This document shows, piece after piece, positions 1 through 7,638 of a DNA stretch of 27,314 nucleotides. Each line of letters opens with the position of its first letter. Position 1 is the stretch's first letter. Source of the stretch: Ilumatobacteraceae bacterium (GTDB taxonomy: Bacteria > Actinomycetota > Acidimicrobiia > Acidimicrobiales > Ilumatobacteraceae). Location of the stretch: the NCBI GenBank assembly GCA_023263465.1, contig JALQWV010000106.1:1-27314 (forward strand), in the 5' to 3' direction. The notes beneath the pieces were generated by a model that saw only the letters and a program-made list of their open reading frames with translations, had not been told where the DNA came from and did not search any database. Made by a program: the position numbers and the translations under genes.

Positions 1-681
1 CCGTCTGCTGCAGGGCGCTTACTGCATCGCGAAGTTGAAGTTTTGGGTGACATGCGCGAAAAGCCAAAGCGTCCTTTTGTTGCCGTACTTGGTGGTGCAA
101 AAGTGAGCGACAAACTCGGTGTGATTGAAGCTTTGCAACAACGTGTTGATGCGTTCATCATTGGTGGAGGAATGTGCTTTACATTTCTTGCAGCGCAGGG
201 TTATCCCGTTGGAGATTCAATTTGTGAACGAGATCAAATTGAGACTTGCAAGCAGTTGCTTGCGGGTGGAACACCGATTCACCTTCCAGAGGACATAATC
301 GGCCTCGATGCTCAAGGTGTGTATCAGACGTTTGGAATCCGTCTTCCTGAAGGCGCAAAGGGGCTTGATATAGGACCAGGATCGGCAGCGGCGTTCACCG
401 ACATCATCATGGAAGCACGTTCAGTTTTTTGGAACGGACCGATGGGAATGTTTGAAGATCCACGATTCGCATCGGGTACAAAAACTGTCGCACAAGCTGT
501 TGCCGATACAAAGGCGTTCACGGTTGTGGGCGGTGGTGACTCTGCCGCAGCACTTGCGCAATTTAAGCTTGAATCCGAAGTCGACCATGTGTCAACCGGC
601 GGCGGCGCATCACTTGAATTTTTAGAACTTGGCGACCTTCCTGGTCTCGCCGCATTGCGAGGAGCACCAAATGCCAGATAG
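1..681 (+). CDS. pgk: Phosphoglycerate kinase, C-terminal part (5' end outside window)
   Basis: Glycolytic enzyme that transfers phosphate from 1,3-bisphosphoglycerate to ADP in the cytoplasm. The frame is open from base 1 and codes for 226 residues, a little over half of the roughly 390-400 usual for the family, so the gene starts upstream; the TTG at 43 is only an internal codon. Visible family motifs in order are VLGGAKVSDKL, the IIGGGM loop, WNGPMGMFE, the nucleotide-binding VVGGGDSAAA and the C-terminal STGGGASLEFLEL. The protein ends GAPNAR at a TAG. The last 11 bases overlap the start of tpiA, so the two genes are probably translationally coupled within a gap-pgk-tpiA type glycolytic operon. 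No truncation or frameshift is seen. Confidence 0.97.
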   Translation, partial: PSAAGRLLHREVEVLGDMREKPKRPFVAVLGGAKVSDKLGVIEALQQRVDAFIIGGGMCFTFLAAQGYPVGDSICERDQIETCKQLLAGGTPIHLPEDIIGLDAQGVYQTFGIRLPEGAKGLDIGPGSAAAFTDIIMEARSVFWNGPMGMFEDPRFASGTKTVAQAVADTKAFTVVGGGDSAAALAQFKLESEVDHVSTGGGASLEFLELGDLPGLAALRGAPNAR

Positions 682-1459
682 CACTATTTACCGCAAGCCA
701 CTTATTAGTGGCAACTGGAAGATGCACAACAATCACTTTGAAGCAATTCAATGTTTGCAGAAACTTGCATATCTTCTGACAAAAGATGATTACAGCGCAG
801 TGGATGTTTCTGTGCACCCACCATTCACCGATATTCGAAGCGTTCAGACATTGATTGACGCAGATGAACTGCGCATTCATCTTGGTGCACAGAACTGTCA
901 CTGGGAAGAAAAGGGCGCCTTCACAGGAGAAGTTGCTGCAGCCTTTCTTGCCAAGCTCGGCGTTCAATATGTCATTGTCGGTCATAGCGAGCGACGTGAG
1001 TTATTCGGCGAATCCGATGTAGATGTTTCTAAGAAGATCACCACTGTCCAAAAATGGAATATGTATCCAATTGTGTGCGTGGGCGAAACGCTTGAAGAGC
1101 GTGAGTCTGGAAAGACAACAGAAAAAGTGATGGGTCAGGTAAGAGCGGCACTTGTCGGTCGCAGTGTTGATCAAGTGTGCAACATGGTTATTGCTTACGA
1201 GCCAATCTGGGCCATTGGTACGGGGCGAACAGCCTCGGCTGGGGATGCGCAGGCCGTGATTGGAGCCATCCGCGCACAGGTTCAAGAGGTAGCGGGTGAA
1301 AAAGCTTCCAGTGCCATTCGTTTGCAGTATGGGGGAAGCGTGAAGGCCGCAAATATCGCGGAAATAATGGCTCAGCCAGACATCGATGGGGCTCTAGTGG
1401 GCGGGGCATCCCTTGACCCTGCCGAATTTGCCCGCATCGTCCAATACCGCAATCGATAG
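671..1459 (+). CDS. tpiA: Triosephosphate isomerase
   Basis: Interconverts dihydroxyacetone phosphate and glyceraldehyde 3-phosphate. The product of 262 residues is of normal length. GNWKMH near the N-terminus carries the catalytic Lys, VIVGHSERR the catalytic His, AYEPIWAIGTG the catalytic Glu and flexible loop, and LQYGGSV the phosphate-binding loop. The ATG at 671 is chosen because the protein then begins just before the family's first strand and GAGGAG lies 8 bases upstream; the same frame stays open upstream into pgk, but those codons do not resemble a TIM N-terminus. It overlaps pgk by 11 bases. A gap of 100 bases with two hairpins follows before the transporter lipoprotein gene. Confidence 0.97.
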   Translation: MPDSTIYRKPLISGNWKMHNNHFEAIQCLQKLAYLLTKDDYSAVDVSVHPPFTDIRSVQTLIDADELRIHLGAQNCHWEEKGAFTGEVAAAFLAKLGVQYVIVGHSERRELFGESDVDVSKKITTVQKWNMYPIVCVGETLEERESGKTTEKVMGQVRAALVGRSVDQVCNMVIAYEPIWAIGTGRTASAGDAQAVIGAIRAQVQEVAGEKASSAIRLQYGGSVKAANIAEIMAQPDIDGALVGGASLDPAEFARIVQYRNR

Positions 1460-1497
1460 TGCCATTGAGCCAGTGCTAGTAGCCTTACCTTCACATG

Positions 1498-1536
1498 TCG
1501 GGGCAACTTGTCCCGATCCAAATGGGTGAAAACCCA
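1498..1536 (+). promoter_or_regulatory. Two tandem hairpins in the leader of the binding-protein gene
   Basis: Between tpiA and the lipoprotein gene two stem-loops lie back to back. The first (1498-1516) pairs TCGGGGCA with TGTCCCGA, with one G-T pair and a 3-base loop. The second (1523-1536) pairs TGGGT with ACCCA around a GAAA tetraloop of the GNRA type. No T-run follows, so a simple intrinsic terminator is unlikely. The second hairpin ends 10 bases before the GGGGAGG ribosome binding site (1547-1553) of the next gene. They could be a weak terminator for the glycolytic operon, an mRNA-stabilising leader or a control element; which one is not decided by the sequence. Confidence 0.45.
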
Positions 1537-1559
1537 CCTAATCGACGGGGAGGTCGAGA

Positions 1560-3269
1560 GTGAAGAAAACCAACAAACTCGCTGGAGTTGTTGCTGGCTT
1601 CGCAGCGTTGTCACTTGTAGTGGCAGCTTGCGGTGGCAGCAGCGGCGACAGCAATGAAGGAGCGGCATTCACCAGCCTTGAGGCTTTTGCAACCCGCACC
1701 TACGATTACACAGCTCCAGAATCAGCAAGTGCTGGTATGACCATTACTTACGACATTGCTCCAGAAGCAGTGTGGGAAGATGGTTCACCAATCACCGTTG
1801 CAGACTTCAAGGCAACTTGGGATGCTTCGTTGAACACACCTGGTTCATTGTCAACCACTGGTTACGACCAGATCACTTCGGTTGAGGCTGGAACAAGTGA
1901 CAAGCAAGTTGTAGTCACGTTGAAGGCTGTGTACGCACCGTACAAAGGATTGTTTGGCTCATTGATCAAGGCCGCTGCTGTTGAAAACACCGCAGACGTG
2001 TCTGGTGACTTTGCTGACATGATTCCTTACTCAGGTCGTGCATACAAGATGGAATCATGGAGCAAGGACCAGTTGGTCTACGTTCCAAACGAAAACTATT
2101 GGGGCACCGATAAAGCGGTTACACCAAAGATCGTTATGGTTCCAAAGGCTGACAGCGACACTGAAATCGCGTCAATCAAGGCTGGCGACGTTGACTTCAT
2201 CTATCCGCAGTACTACCAGGGCATTGAAGAAGCAGTTGCACAAGACAACATCGCTTCATCAGTTCAATTCGGTGGTGACTACGAAGCGTTCTACTTCAAC
2301 CAGAAGTGCGGACCTTTTGCAGATGACAACTTCCGTGAAGCATTCTCAAAGTCGATTGACCGTGATGCATTGTTTGCTCAGATCTACACCCCAATTGCTC
2401 CAACAGGAACGTTGTTGCAGTGTGGTCCAATCACCCCTGGTGATTACTGCGTAGGTGATGAGTTTGCTGGAAGCTATGACGCTGAAGGCGCTGCAAAGAT
2501 CATGGAAGATGCTGGTTGGGAAAAAGATGCCTCTGGTTACTGGGCGAAGGATGGCGTAGCGCCAGAAATTCGTTGGGTAGTCAACACCGGCAACACCCGC
2601 CGCGAAAGCACCCAGGCTTACTTGATTCCATTGCTGCAAGCAGCAGGTTTCAATGTAAAGGCTGACAACTGCGATGCAGCTTGCTACTTCCAGAAGCGTT
2701 TGCCTGCACTCGACTACGACATGGCGATGTACATCAGCACGGCTCCACCAGATCCTGCGTACCTCACCTCGTCCTTTGTGTGTGACCAGATCCCAACCGA
2801 TGCCAATGGCAACGTGGGACAGAACACACAGGGTTGGTGCAACACCGAAGCTTCAGACCTGTTGCATGCAGCAGACGTTGAAGTTGACGCAGTTAAGCGC
2901 GCCGACAACATCAAGGCAGCCCTTCGTTTGATGGCTGAGGATCATGTCCTCTTGCCATTGTTCCAGTTCCCTAAGTCGGGCTTCTGGCGTACAGACAAAG
3001 TTGGCGGTCCAGTTGATGCTGAACTGAACAACTACACCGCATTCATCAACTTCAACCAATGGACCGATGTTGATGGCGATGGAAAGATCGTTATTGGTGC
3101 AGAGCAGTGGCCAGAGTGCCTCAACCCAATCACGGAGTGTGCAAACTCTTCGTGGATGGTATGGACGACAGCATTCCCTGTCAGCCCAGGTGCTTTCTCC
3201 ACCACCAACGACGGCAAGTACGTTGTTTCAAACTTGTTGACCGGTGAGCCAGTAGTTACGGTTCTCTAG
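1560..3269 (+). CDS. ABC transporter substrate-binding lipoprotein, SBP_bac_5 (oligopeptide/nickel) family, segments apparently rearranged
   Basis: Extracytoplasmic solute receptor of 569 residues that would deliver peptides or similar ligands to the permeases encoded just downstream. The GTG at 1560 has a strong GGGGAGG site 6 bases upstream. Residues 1-24 are a lipoprotein signal peptide ending in the lipobox VAAC (Cys24). Family signatures are AVWEDGSPITVADF (about 70-83), SIDRDALFAQIY and the long C-terminal lobe. The mature protein lacks the usual first ~60 residues of the fold before the WEDG segment. A segment that looks like exactly that piece (IVIGAEQWPECLNPI through NLLTGEP, about 510-562) sits at the extreme C-terminus instead. 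Several Cys pairs suggest disulfides. Family membership is firm; the ligand is unknown. Confidence 0.9.
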   Translation: MKKTNKLAGVVAGFAALSLVVAACGGSSGDSNEGAAFTSLEAFATRTYDYTAPESASAGMTITYDIAPEAVWEDGSPITVADFKATWDASLNTPGSLSTTGYDQITSVEAGTSDKQVVVTLKAVYAPYKGLFGSLIKAAAVENTADVSGDFADMIPYSGRAYKMESWSKDQLVYVPNENYWGTDKAVTPKIVMVPKADSDTEIASIKAGDVDFIYPQYYQGIEEAVAQDNIASSVQFGGDYEAFYFNQKCGPFADDNFREAFSKSIDRDALFAQIYTPIAPTGTLLQCGPITPGDYCVGDEFAGSYDAEGAAKIMEDAGWEKDASGYWAKDGVAPEIRWVVNTGNTRRESTQAYLIPLLQAAGFNVKADNCDAACYFQKRLPALDYDMAMYISTAPPDPAYLTSSFVCDQIPTDANGNVGQNTQGWCNTEASDLLHAADVEVDAVKRADNIKAALRLMAEDHVLLPLFQFPKSGFWRTDKVGGPVDAELNNYTAFINFNQWTDVDGDGKIVIGAEQWPECLNPITECANSSWMVWTTAFPVSPGAFSTTNDGKYVVSNLLTGEPVVTVL

Positions 3270-3293
3270 TCAATAAGTCACTAGTACGCATGT

Positions 3294-3335
3294 ACGGTGC
3301 GCGGCTCGTTCCATTTGGTTCGGGTCGCGCACCGT
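3294..3335 (+). terminator. Strong stem-loop between binding-protein and permease genes
   Basis: A long hairpin lies 24 bases after the lipoprotein stop codon. ACGGTGCGCG pairs perfectly with CGCGCACCGT, and the stem continues through five inner pairs (GCTCG with CGGGT, two of them G-T) to a 12-base loop. No T-tract follows directly, so it may be a Rho-independent-like attenuator of the kind seen in actinobacteria, or a 3' stabiliser. Either would allow the binding protein to be made in excess over the membrane and ATPase subunits. Confidence 0.6.
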
Positions 3336-3388
3336 CTGCATAATAAAGTTCATTTTGATTTAGGACTTTCAGAGCAAAGGGGGCAAAG

Positions 3389-4363
3389 ATGATTCGATTC
3401 GCACTTCGTCGCTCCGCATGGGCGATTCCCACCTTGCTGCTCGTGACATTTCTGGTGTACATCGCACTCAGGATGGGCACCGATCCACTCGCTAGTTACA
3501 TGCGCTCAAACCCTCGAGCAACGAGGTCAAAGATTGCTCAATACAAAGAACTAAACGGTCTAGGTTCAAATTATGTCACCGGGTATTTCGGTTGGCTCAG
3601 AAACTTCATCACCTTCAATTGGCCTAATAGCATTAAAGGAAGCCGCGAGGTGTGGCCAGAGCTCAAGGATGCCATCGCCAACAGTGCGCGACTTGGTATT
3701 GCGGCAACGACTGTTGGAGTAGCGATCGGACTCACCATCGGAATTTTTGCTGCGCTTCGACCTGGTGGAAAGCGTGACGTAGCAGTAAACACTGCTGCAT
3801 TTGTCGGAATTTCAATCCCACCATATATTTCGGCAATCTTGTTGCAGTTGCTGTTTGCTGTGTATTGGAGCAAATGGTTCGGCAACACGCTGTTTCCAAC
3901 GTCGGGTGTCTATCCTCCTGGGCAAGATGGTTTCAACCTTGTTCTCATGATCAAACACATGGCATTGCCAACCTTTGTCGTTGCCATTCAGATCATTGCT
4001 GTTTATAGCCGCTACATGAGATCTTCTTTGCTTGATGTCTTGAATTCGGACTATATGCGGACGGCGCGTTCCAAAGGTCTCAGTGAGTTTCGCATTCTGA
4101 TGAAGCACGGAGTGCGTAATGCTCTGATCCCAGTGATCACTATCGCAGCCCTCGATATCGGCGCAATCGTTGGTGGACTCATCATCACAGAAAACATATT
4201 TGACTATCCAGGAACCGGAAAATATTTTCTCAGTGCTTTTGGCAATGGAGATTTCCCATTATTAATGCCTCTGATGGTGATCATTGTTGCATCGGTTCTG
4301 CTGTTCAATCTGCTCGCAGACATCTCATACGCGATTCTTGATCCGAGGATACGTCTTGAATAA
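3389..4363 (+). CDS. ABC transporter permease, DppB/OppB type
   Basis: Inner-membrane subunit of the importer, 324 residues. It starts MIRFALRRSAWAIPTLLLV, the typical DppB opening with a first membrane helix at about 11-29. A periplasmic stretch of about 70 residues follows, then five further helices at about 102-123, 134-158, 188-206, 247-268 and 291-312. The EAA-type coupling loop that contacts the ATPases is at about 221-250 (DYMRTARSKGLSEFRILMKH). The ATG at 3389 has an AAAGGGGG site 5 bases upstream. Its stop codon overlaps the start of the next permease gene. Family assignment is firm; peptide versus other cargo cannot be told from the sequence. Confidence 0.95.
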   Translation: MIRFALRRSAWAIPTLLLVTFLVYIALRMGTDPLASYMRSNPRATRSKIAQYKELNGLGSNYVTGYFGWLRNFITFNWPNSIKGSREVWPELKDAIANSARLGIAATTVGVAIGLTIGIFAALRPGGKRDVAVNTAAFVGISIPPYISAILLQLLFAVYWSKWFGNTLFPTSGVYPPGQDGFNLVLMIKHMALPTFVVAIQIIAVYSRYMRSSLLDVLNSDYMRTARSKGLSEFRILMKHGVRNALIPVITIAALDIGAIVGGLIITENIFDYPGTGKYFLSAFGNGDFPLLMPLMVIIVASVLLFNLLADISYAILDPRIRLE

Positions 4364-5276
4364 CGCCGTGATTCCAACGATGAGTCCACGCCAGATGGCA
4401 TGGAAGAGATTTGCCGGGCATAAAGCTGCCCTGGTTTGTTGTGCGATTCTGGGCTTCCTTGTTCTTGCCGTCGTTCTGTCGCCCCTCACCACGCGTTACG
4501 GAGTAAATGAGTCCGTTAAGGCTCCGCCAAACTCGTATTTACCTCCATCAAAGTTTGCGTGGTTGGGTACCGACGATATTGGTCGTGATTTGTACAGCCG
4601 TCTCATTTACGGCACAAGGGTGTCGCTTCTCATCGGTCTATTTAGTGCATTCATCTCGGTGTTTGTGGGCTGTGTAGTTGGTGCGGTTGCTGGCTTTCGC
4701 GGAGGTCGATTTGACGACGTGATCATGCGTATCACGGATCTGTTCCTTGCATTCCCATTTCTGGTGGCATTGCTCGTTGTGAGAAATATGTTTGGTTCAA
4801 TTGGATGGCTTACGTTGATTGTCGGTGAAGCCAGTTCTTTGCGCTTCATCATTTTCCTACTGTCGTTTTTTGGTTGGATGGGAGTTGCTCGCATTGTTCG
4901 AGGTCAAGTGCTTGCTCTGAAAGAACGTGAATTTATTGAGGCCGCACGAGCTTCGGGCGCTTCACGGTCGTACATCATCAAGCGACACTTGATCCCAAAC
5001 TCCATCGGCCCAATTATGGTCGCGCTTACCTTCTCGGTTGTTGGTGCTATATCGGGTGAAGCAACGCTGTCGTTTTTTGGCTACGGACCTCAACCAGGTG
5101 CTGGAGCAACCTCGCTTGGGCTACTGGTCGGTCAAGCGAAAGGGGCGGTGCAAACCGGGTTTTGGTGGATCGCACTATTTCCATGTCTCGTACTCGTGGT
5201 CATTTCCTTGTGCATCAACTTCATCGGAGATGCATTGCGCGACGCCACTGACCCACGTTTGGATGCAGGTAAGTGA
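4356..5276 (+). CDS. ABC transporter permease, DppC/OppC type
   Basis: Second membrane subunit of the importer, 306 residues. The TTG at 4356 is preferred because GAGGA lies 6 bases upstream and it overlaps the previous stop by 8 bases; GTG 4368 and ATG 4380 lie in the same frame but too far from that site. The frame is open further upstream, but it runs inside the first permease gene. Membrane helices fall at about 24-42, 90-113, 125-145, 165-183, 216-237 and 270-292. GTDDIGRDLYSRLIYGTRVS is the usual OppC segment after the first helix. The EAA loop is at about 190-216 (EREFIEAARASGASRSYIIK). It ends in TGATG shared with the ATPase gene. Confidence 0.93.
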   Translation: MNNAVIPTMSPRQMAWKRFAGHKAALVCCAILGFLVLAVVLSPLTTRYGVNESVKAPPNSYLPPSKFAWLGTDDIGRDLYSRLIYGTRVSLLIGLFSAFISVFVGCVVGAVAGFRGGRFDDVIMRITDLFLAFPFLVALLVVRNMFGSIGWLTLIVGEASSLRFIIFLLSFFGWMGVARIVRGQVLALKEREFIEAARASGASRSYIIKRHLIPNSIGPIMVALTFSVVGAISGEATLSFFGYGPQPGAGATSLGLLVGQAKGAVQTGFWWIALFPCLVLVVISLCINFIGDALRDATDPRLDAGK

Positions 5277-6253
5277 TGTCTGAGTCGGTTTTGCAGATCC
5301 GCGATCTTCGTGTCACGTTTAATACTCAACTTGGCGAGTTGCGGGCGGTTCGCGGAGTAGATGTAGATGTAGCACCTGGCGAAATCCTCGGCGTCGTCGG
5401 TGAATCTGGATCAGGTAAATCGGTTTCGTTCTTAGCGGCGATGGGCTTGCTTCCAAAGAGTGCGACAATTTCGGGCAGCGTAAAGCTTGATGGAGTGGAG
5501 TTGATCGGAGCATCACGAAAGGCAGTTCGATCAGTCCGTGGTAAATCGCTCGCGATGGTATTCCAGGACCCATTATCTGCTTTGAACCCGGTCCACAGAG
5601 TCGGTGATCAAATTGTGGAAATGATTCAGTCCCACCAGGACATGAACACTCATGATGCCGAGAAGAAGGCGGTTGAGTTGTTGGAGATTGTCGGAATCCC
5701 ACAACCTGACGAACGTGCTCGACAGTATCCTCACGAATTCTCTGGGGGAATGCGACAACGAGTGGTGATTGCCATGGCTATTGCAAATAACCCAAAGGTG
5801 TTGATTGCCGATGAACCAACAACTGCGCTCGACGTGACTGTTCAGGCCCAGATTCTTGAAGTGATTCAGCGCATCCAACAAACGTTTGGAACTGCAGTCG
5901 TGCTCATCACGCATGATTTGGGAGTCATCGCTCGTGTTGCTGACAGCGTAAACGTGATGTACGCGGGTCGCAATGTTGAGAGTGGTTCGGTGCAATCAAT
6001 ATTTGATCATCCAAGTCACCCGTATACGCGTGGCCTTTTGTCTTCATTGCCACATGAGGGAATTGAGCGTCTGCAGCCCATTGCTGGGTTCCCACCGAAT
6101 ATGCTCGCTCCGCCTCCTGGTTGCGGTTTTGCACCTCGTTGTCAGCTTGCAATTGAAGCATGCAGTGCAGAATTGCCGTCACTAGTACCTTTCGGGGATC
6201 TTCTATCTTCCTGCATTCGAGCAGACGATCTACGCAGTGGGATTCGTTCGTGA
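5276..6253 (+). CDS. ABC transporter ATP-binding protein, DppD/OppD type
   Basis: First cytoplasmic ATPase of the importer, 325 residues from the ATG at 5276, whose A is also the last base of the previous stop (TGATG); GTG 5273 is an alternative. Walker A GESGSGKS is at 42-49, the Q-loop Gln at 97, signature FSGGMRQR at 155-162, Walker B VLIADE at 175-180 and the switch His at 213. The C-terminal oligopeptide-transporter extension begins at SHPYTRGLL. It carries four Cys (283, 289, 296, 313) in the CGFAPRC arrangement that in related Dpp ATPases has been linked to an iron-sulfur cluster. The stop overlaps the next gene by four bases. Confidence 0.95.
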   Translation: MSESVLQIRDLRVTFNTQLGELRAVRGVDVDVAPGEILGVVGESGSGKSVSFLAAMGLLPKSATISGSVKLDGVELIGASRKAVRSVRGKSLAMVFQDPLSALNPVHRVGDQIVEMIQSHQDMNTHDAEKKAVELLEIVGIPQPDERARQYPHEFSGGMRQRVVIAMAIANNPKVLIADEPTTALDVTVQAQILEVIQRIQQTFGTAVVLITHDLGVIARVADSVNVMYAGRNVESGSVQSIFDHPSHPYTRGLLSSLPHEGIERLQPIAGFPPNMLAPPPGCGFAPRCQLAIEACSAELPSLVPFGDLLSSCIRADDLRSGIRS

Positions 6254-7230
6254 AATCTCAAGATCAGGTATTGCTCAGCGTTCGCAATTTGGTGAAAAAC
6301 TTTGAATTGCGCGCGAATTCGGGTTTACGGAAGACCAAGCGAATAGTTCAAGCTGTCTCTGATGTTTCATTCGATGTGCATGTGGGTCAGACACTCGGGT
6401 TGGTTGGAGAGTCGGGCTCTGGAAAGACAACAGTTGGGCGATCCGTTTTACAGCTCATCCAGCCAACTTCTGGGGAAGTGATATTTGAAGGTCAAGATCT
6501 TACAAAGATGAGTTTCGAGCAATTGCGAGAAGTGCGAAGGCAAATGCAAATTGTTTTCCAGGATCCCTTCGCATCACTTGATCCGAAGATGACGGTGGGA
6601 AGTTCAATTGCAGAACCGCTTGTCGTACAAGGAGTGCAAGGAAATCATCACGACAAGGTTGCGGAATTACTCGATTTGGTTGGTTTGGCCTCAGATCATG
6701 CAAAACGATTTCCGCATGAGTTTTCAGGTGGTCAGCGCCAGAGAGTTGGCATCGCGCGAGCATTAGCTCTAGATCCAAAACTCATCGTCCTTGACGAACC
6801 GGTGTCTGCTCTAGATGTAAGCATTCAAGCTGGAGTAGTAAATCTGTTTTCCGATTTGCAGAAACGTCTTGGAATGTCGTATATCTTCATCGCACACGAT
6901 CTCTCCGTCGTACGACACATTGCAGATCAAGTAGCGGTGATGTATCTCGGAAAGATTGTTGAAATTGGTGACAAGGATGCCGTGTACCGGCGTCCTTCGC
7001 ACCCGTACACAAAAGCATTGTTGTCTGCGGTTCCACTGCCGGATCCAAAGGTGGAGCGCTCGCGAAGCCGGATCATGCTCGAGGGCGATGTGCCTTCGCC
7101 AGTAAACCCGCCAACTGGTTGTCGCTTTCGCACCCGTTGCTGGAAGGCCACGGATTTGTGCGCAGCAGAGGAGCCTCAATTAGAGATTCGGTCGTCAGGA
7201 CAACAATCAGCTTGCCATCACCCCGAATAG
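6250..7230 (+). CDS. ABC transporter ATP-binding protein, DppF/OppF type
   Basis: Partner ATPase of the heterodimer, 326 residues from the GTG at 6250, which overlaps the upstream stop as GTGA; a longer frame exists upstream but lies within the previous gene. Walker A GESGSGKT is at 53-60, the Q-loop at 104, signature FSGGQRQR at 158-165, Walker B LIVLDE at 178-183 and His 216. The insert RANSGLRKTKRIVQAV near 21-36 is typical of DppF rather than DppD. The C-terminal extension again has four Cys (291, 297, 304, 322) in GCRFRTRC. This is the last gene of the importer; secG begins 32 bases downstream without an obvious terminator. Confidence 0.95.
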   Translation: MKSQDQVLLSVRNLVKNFELRANSGLRKTKRIVQAVSDVSFDVHVGQTLGLVGESGSGKTTVGRSVLQLIQPTSGEVIFEGQDLTKMSFEQLREVRRQMQIVFQDPFASLDPKMTVGSSIAEPLVVQGVQGNHHDKVAELLDLVGLASDHAKRFPHEFSGGQRQRVGIARALALDPKLIVLDEPVSALDVSIQAGVVNLFSDLQKRLGMSYIFIAHDLSVVRHIADQVAVMYLGKIVEIGDKDAVYRRPSHPYTKALLSAVPLPDPKVERSRSRIMLEGDVPSPVNPPTGCRFRTRCWKATDLCAAEEPQLEIRSSGQQSACHHPE

Positions 7231-7262
7231 TTGTTATCGCTCATTATCGGTAGGCTTTACGT

Positions 7263-7499
7263 GTGCGTAATTTCATCACTATTGTCACCATCGTCCTCAA
7301 TGCTCTATCCCTTATTGCCCTCGTAACGGGTGTACTGCTCCATAGCGGGCGTGGTGGTGGATTGAGCGACATGTTTGGTGGAGGCGGAGGAGCTGCGCTG
7401 GGTTCTGCAGCTGCTGAACGCAACCTCAATCGAATTACCAGTGTTTTCGCTCTTGTATGGGTAATCACGGTGGTTGCCTTGGGAATGTTTCTCGCCTAA
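7263..7499 (+). CDS. secG: Preprotein translocase subunit SecG
   Basis: Small membrane subunit of the SecYEG protein-export channel, 78 residues. It has two membrane helices (about 5-25 and 55-77) flanking the conserved cytoplasmic loop LLHSGRGGGLSDMFGGG. After that loop come the Gly/Ala-rich stretch and AERNLNRIT, the normal SecG pattern. The GTG at 7263 is chosen because it gives the short N-terminus MRNFITIV, with TAGG about 8 bases upstream. In many actinobacteria secG directly follows pgk-tpiA; here the five ABC genes separate them. The tRNA-Leu gene follows 33 bases later. Confidence 0.93.
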   Translation: MRNFITIVTIVLNALSLIALVTGVLLHSGRGGGLSDMFGGGGGAALGSAAAERNLNRITSVFALVWVITVVALGMFLA

Positions 7500-7516
7500 G
7501 CCGACCAGTAAACAGG

Positions 7517-7522
7517 TAAAAT
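7517..7522 (+). promoter_or_regulatory. Candidate -10 box for the tRNA-Leu gene
   Basis: TAAAAT matches the sigma-70 -10 consensus in five of six positions. It lies 10 bases before the tRNA 5' end, which fits a short transcribed leader. No convincing -35 box is seen at 16-18 bases upstream, so the call rests on the -10 alone. Confidence 0.35.
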
Positions 7523-7532
7523 CAAGTTCCAC

Positions 7533-7619
7533 GTCGGAGTGGCGAAATTGGCAGACGCACCAGCTTGAGGGGCTGGCGCTCGAAAGGGCGTAGGGGTTCA
7601 AGTCCCCTCTTCGACACCA
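7533..7619 (+). tRNA. tRNA-Leu (anticodon GAG)
   Basis: A complete class II tRNA of 87 bases including encoded CCA (7617-7619). The acceptor stem pairs GTCGGAG with CTTCGAC and the discriminator is A, as for leucine tRNAs. The anticodon arm CCAGC-TTGAGGG-GCTGG puts GAG at 7567-7569, reading CUC and CUU. The long variable arm (CGCTCGAAAGGGCG) is characteristic of Leu/Ser/Tyr types. The T arm is AGGGG-TTCAAGT-CCCCT. Confidence 0.96.
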
Positions 7620-7638
7620 TTGTTTGTAGCATTTGGCG

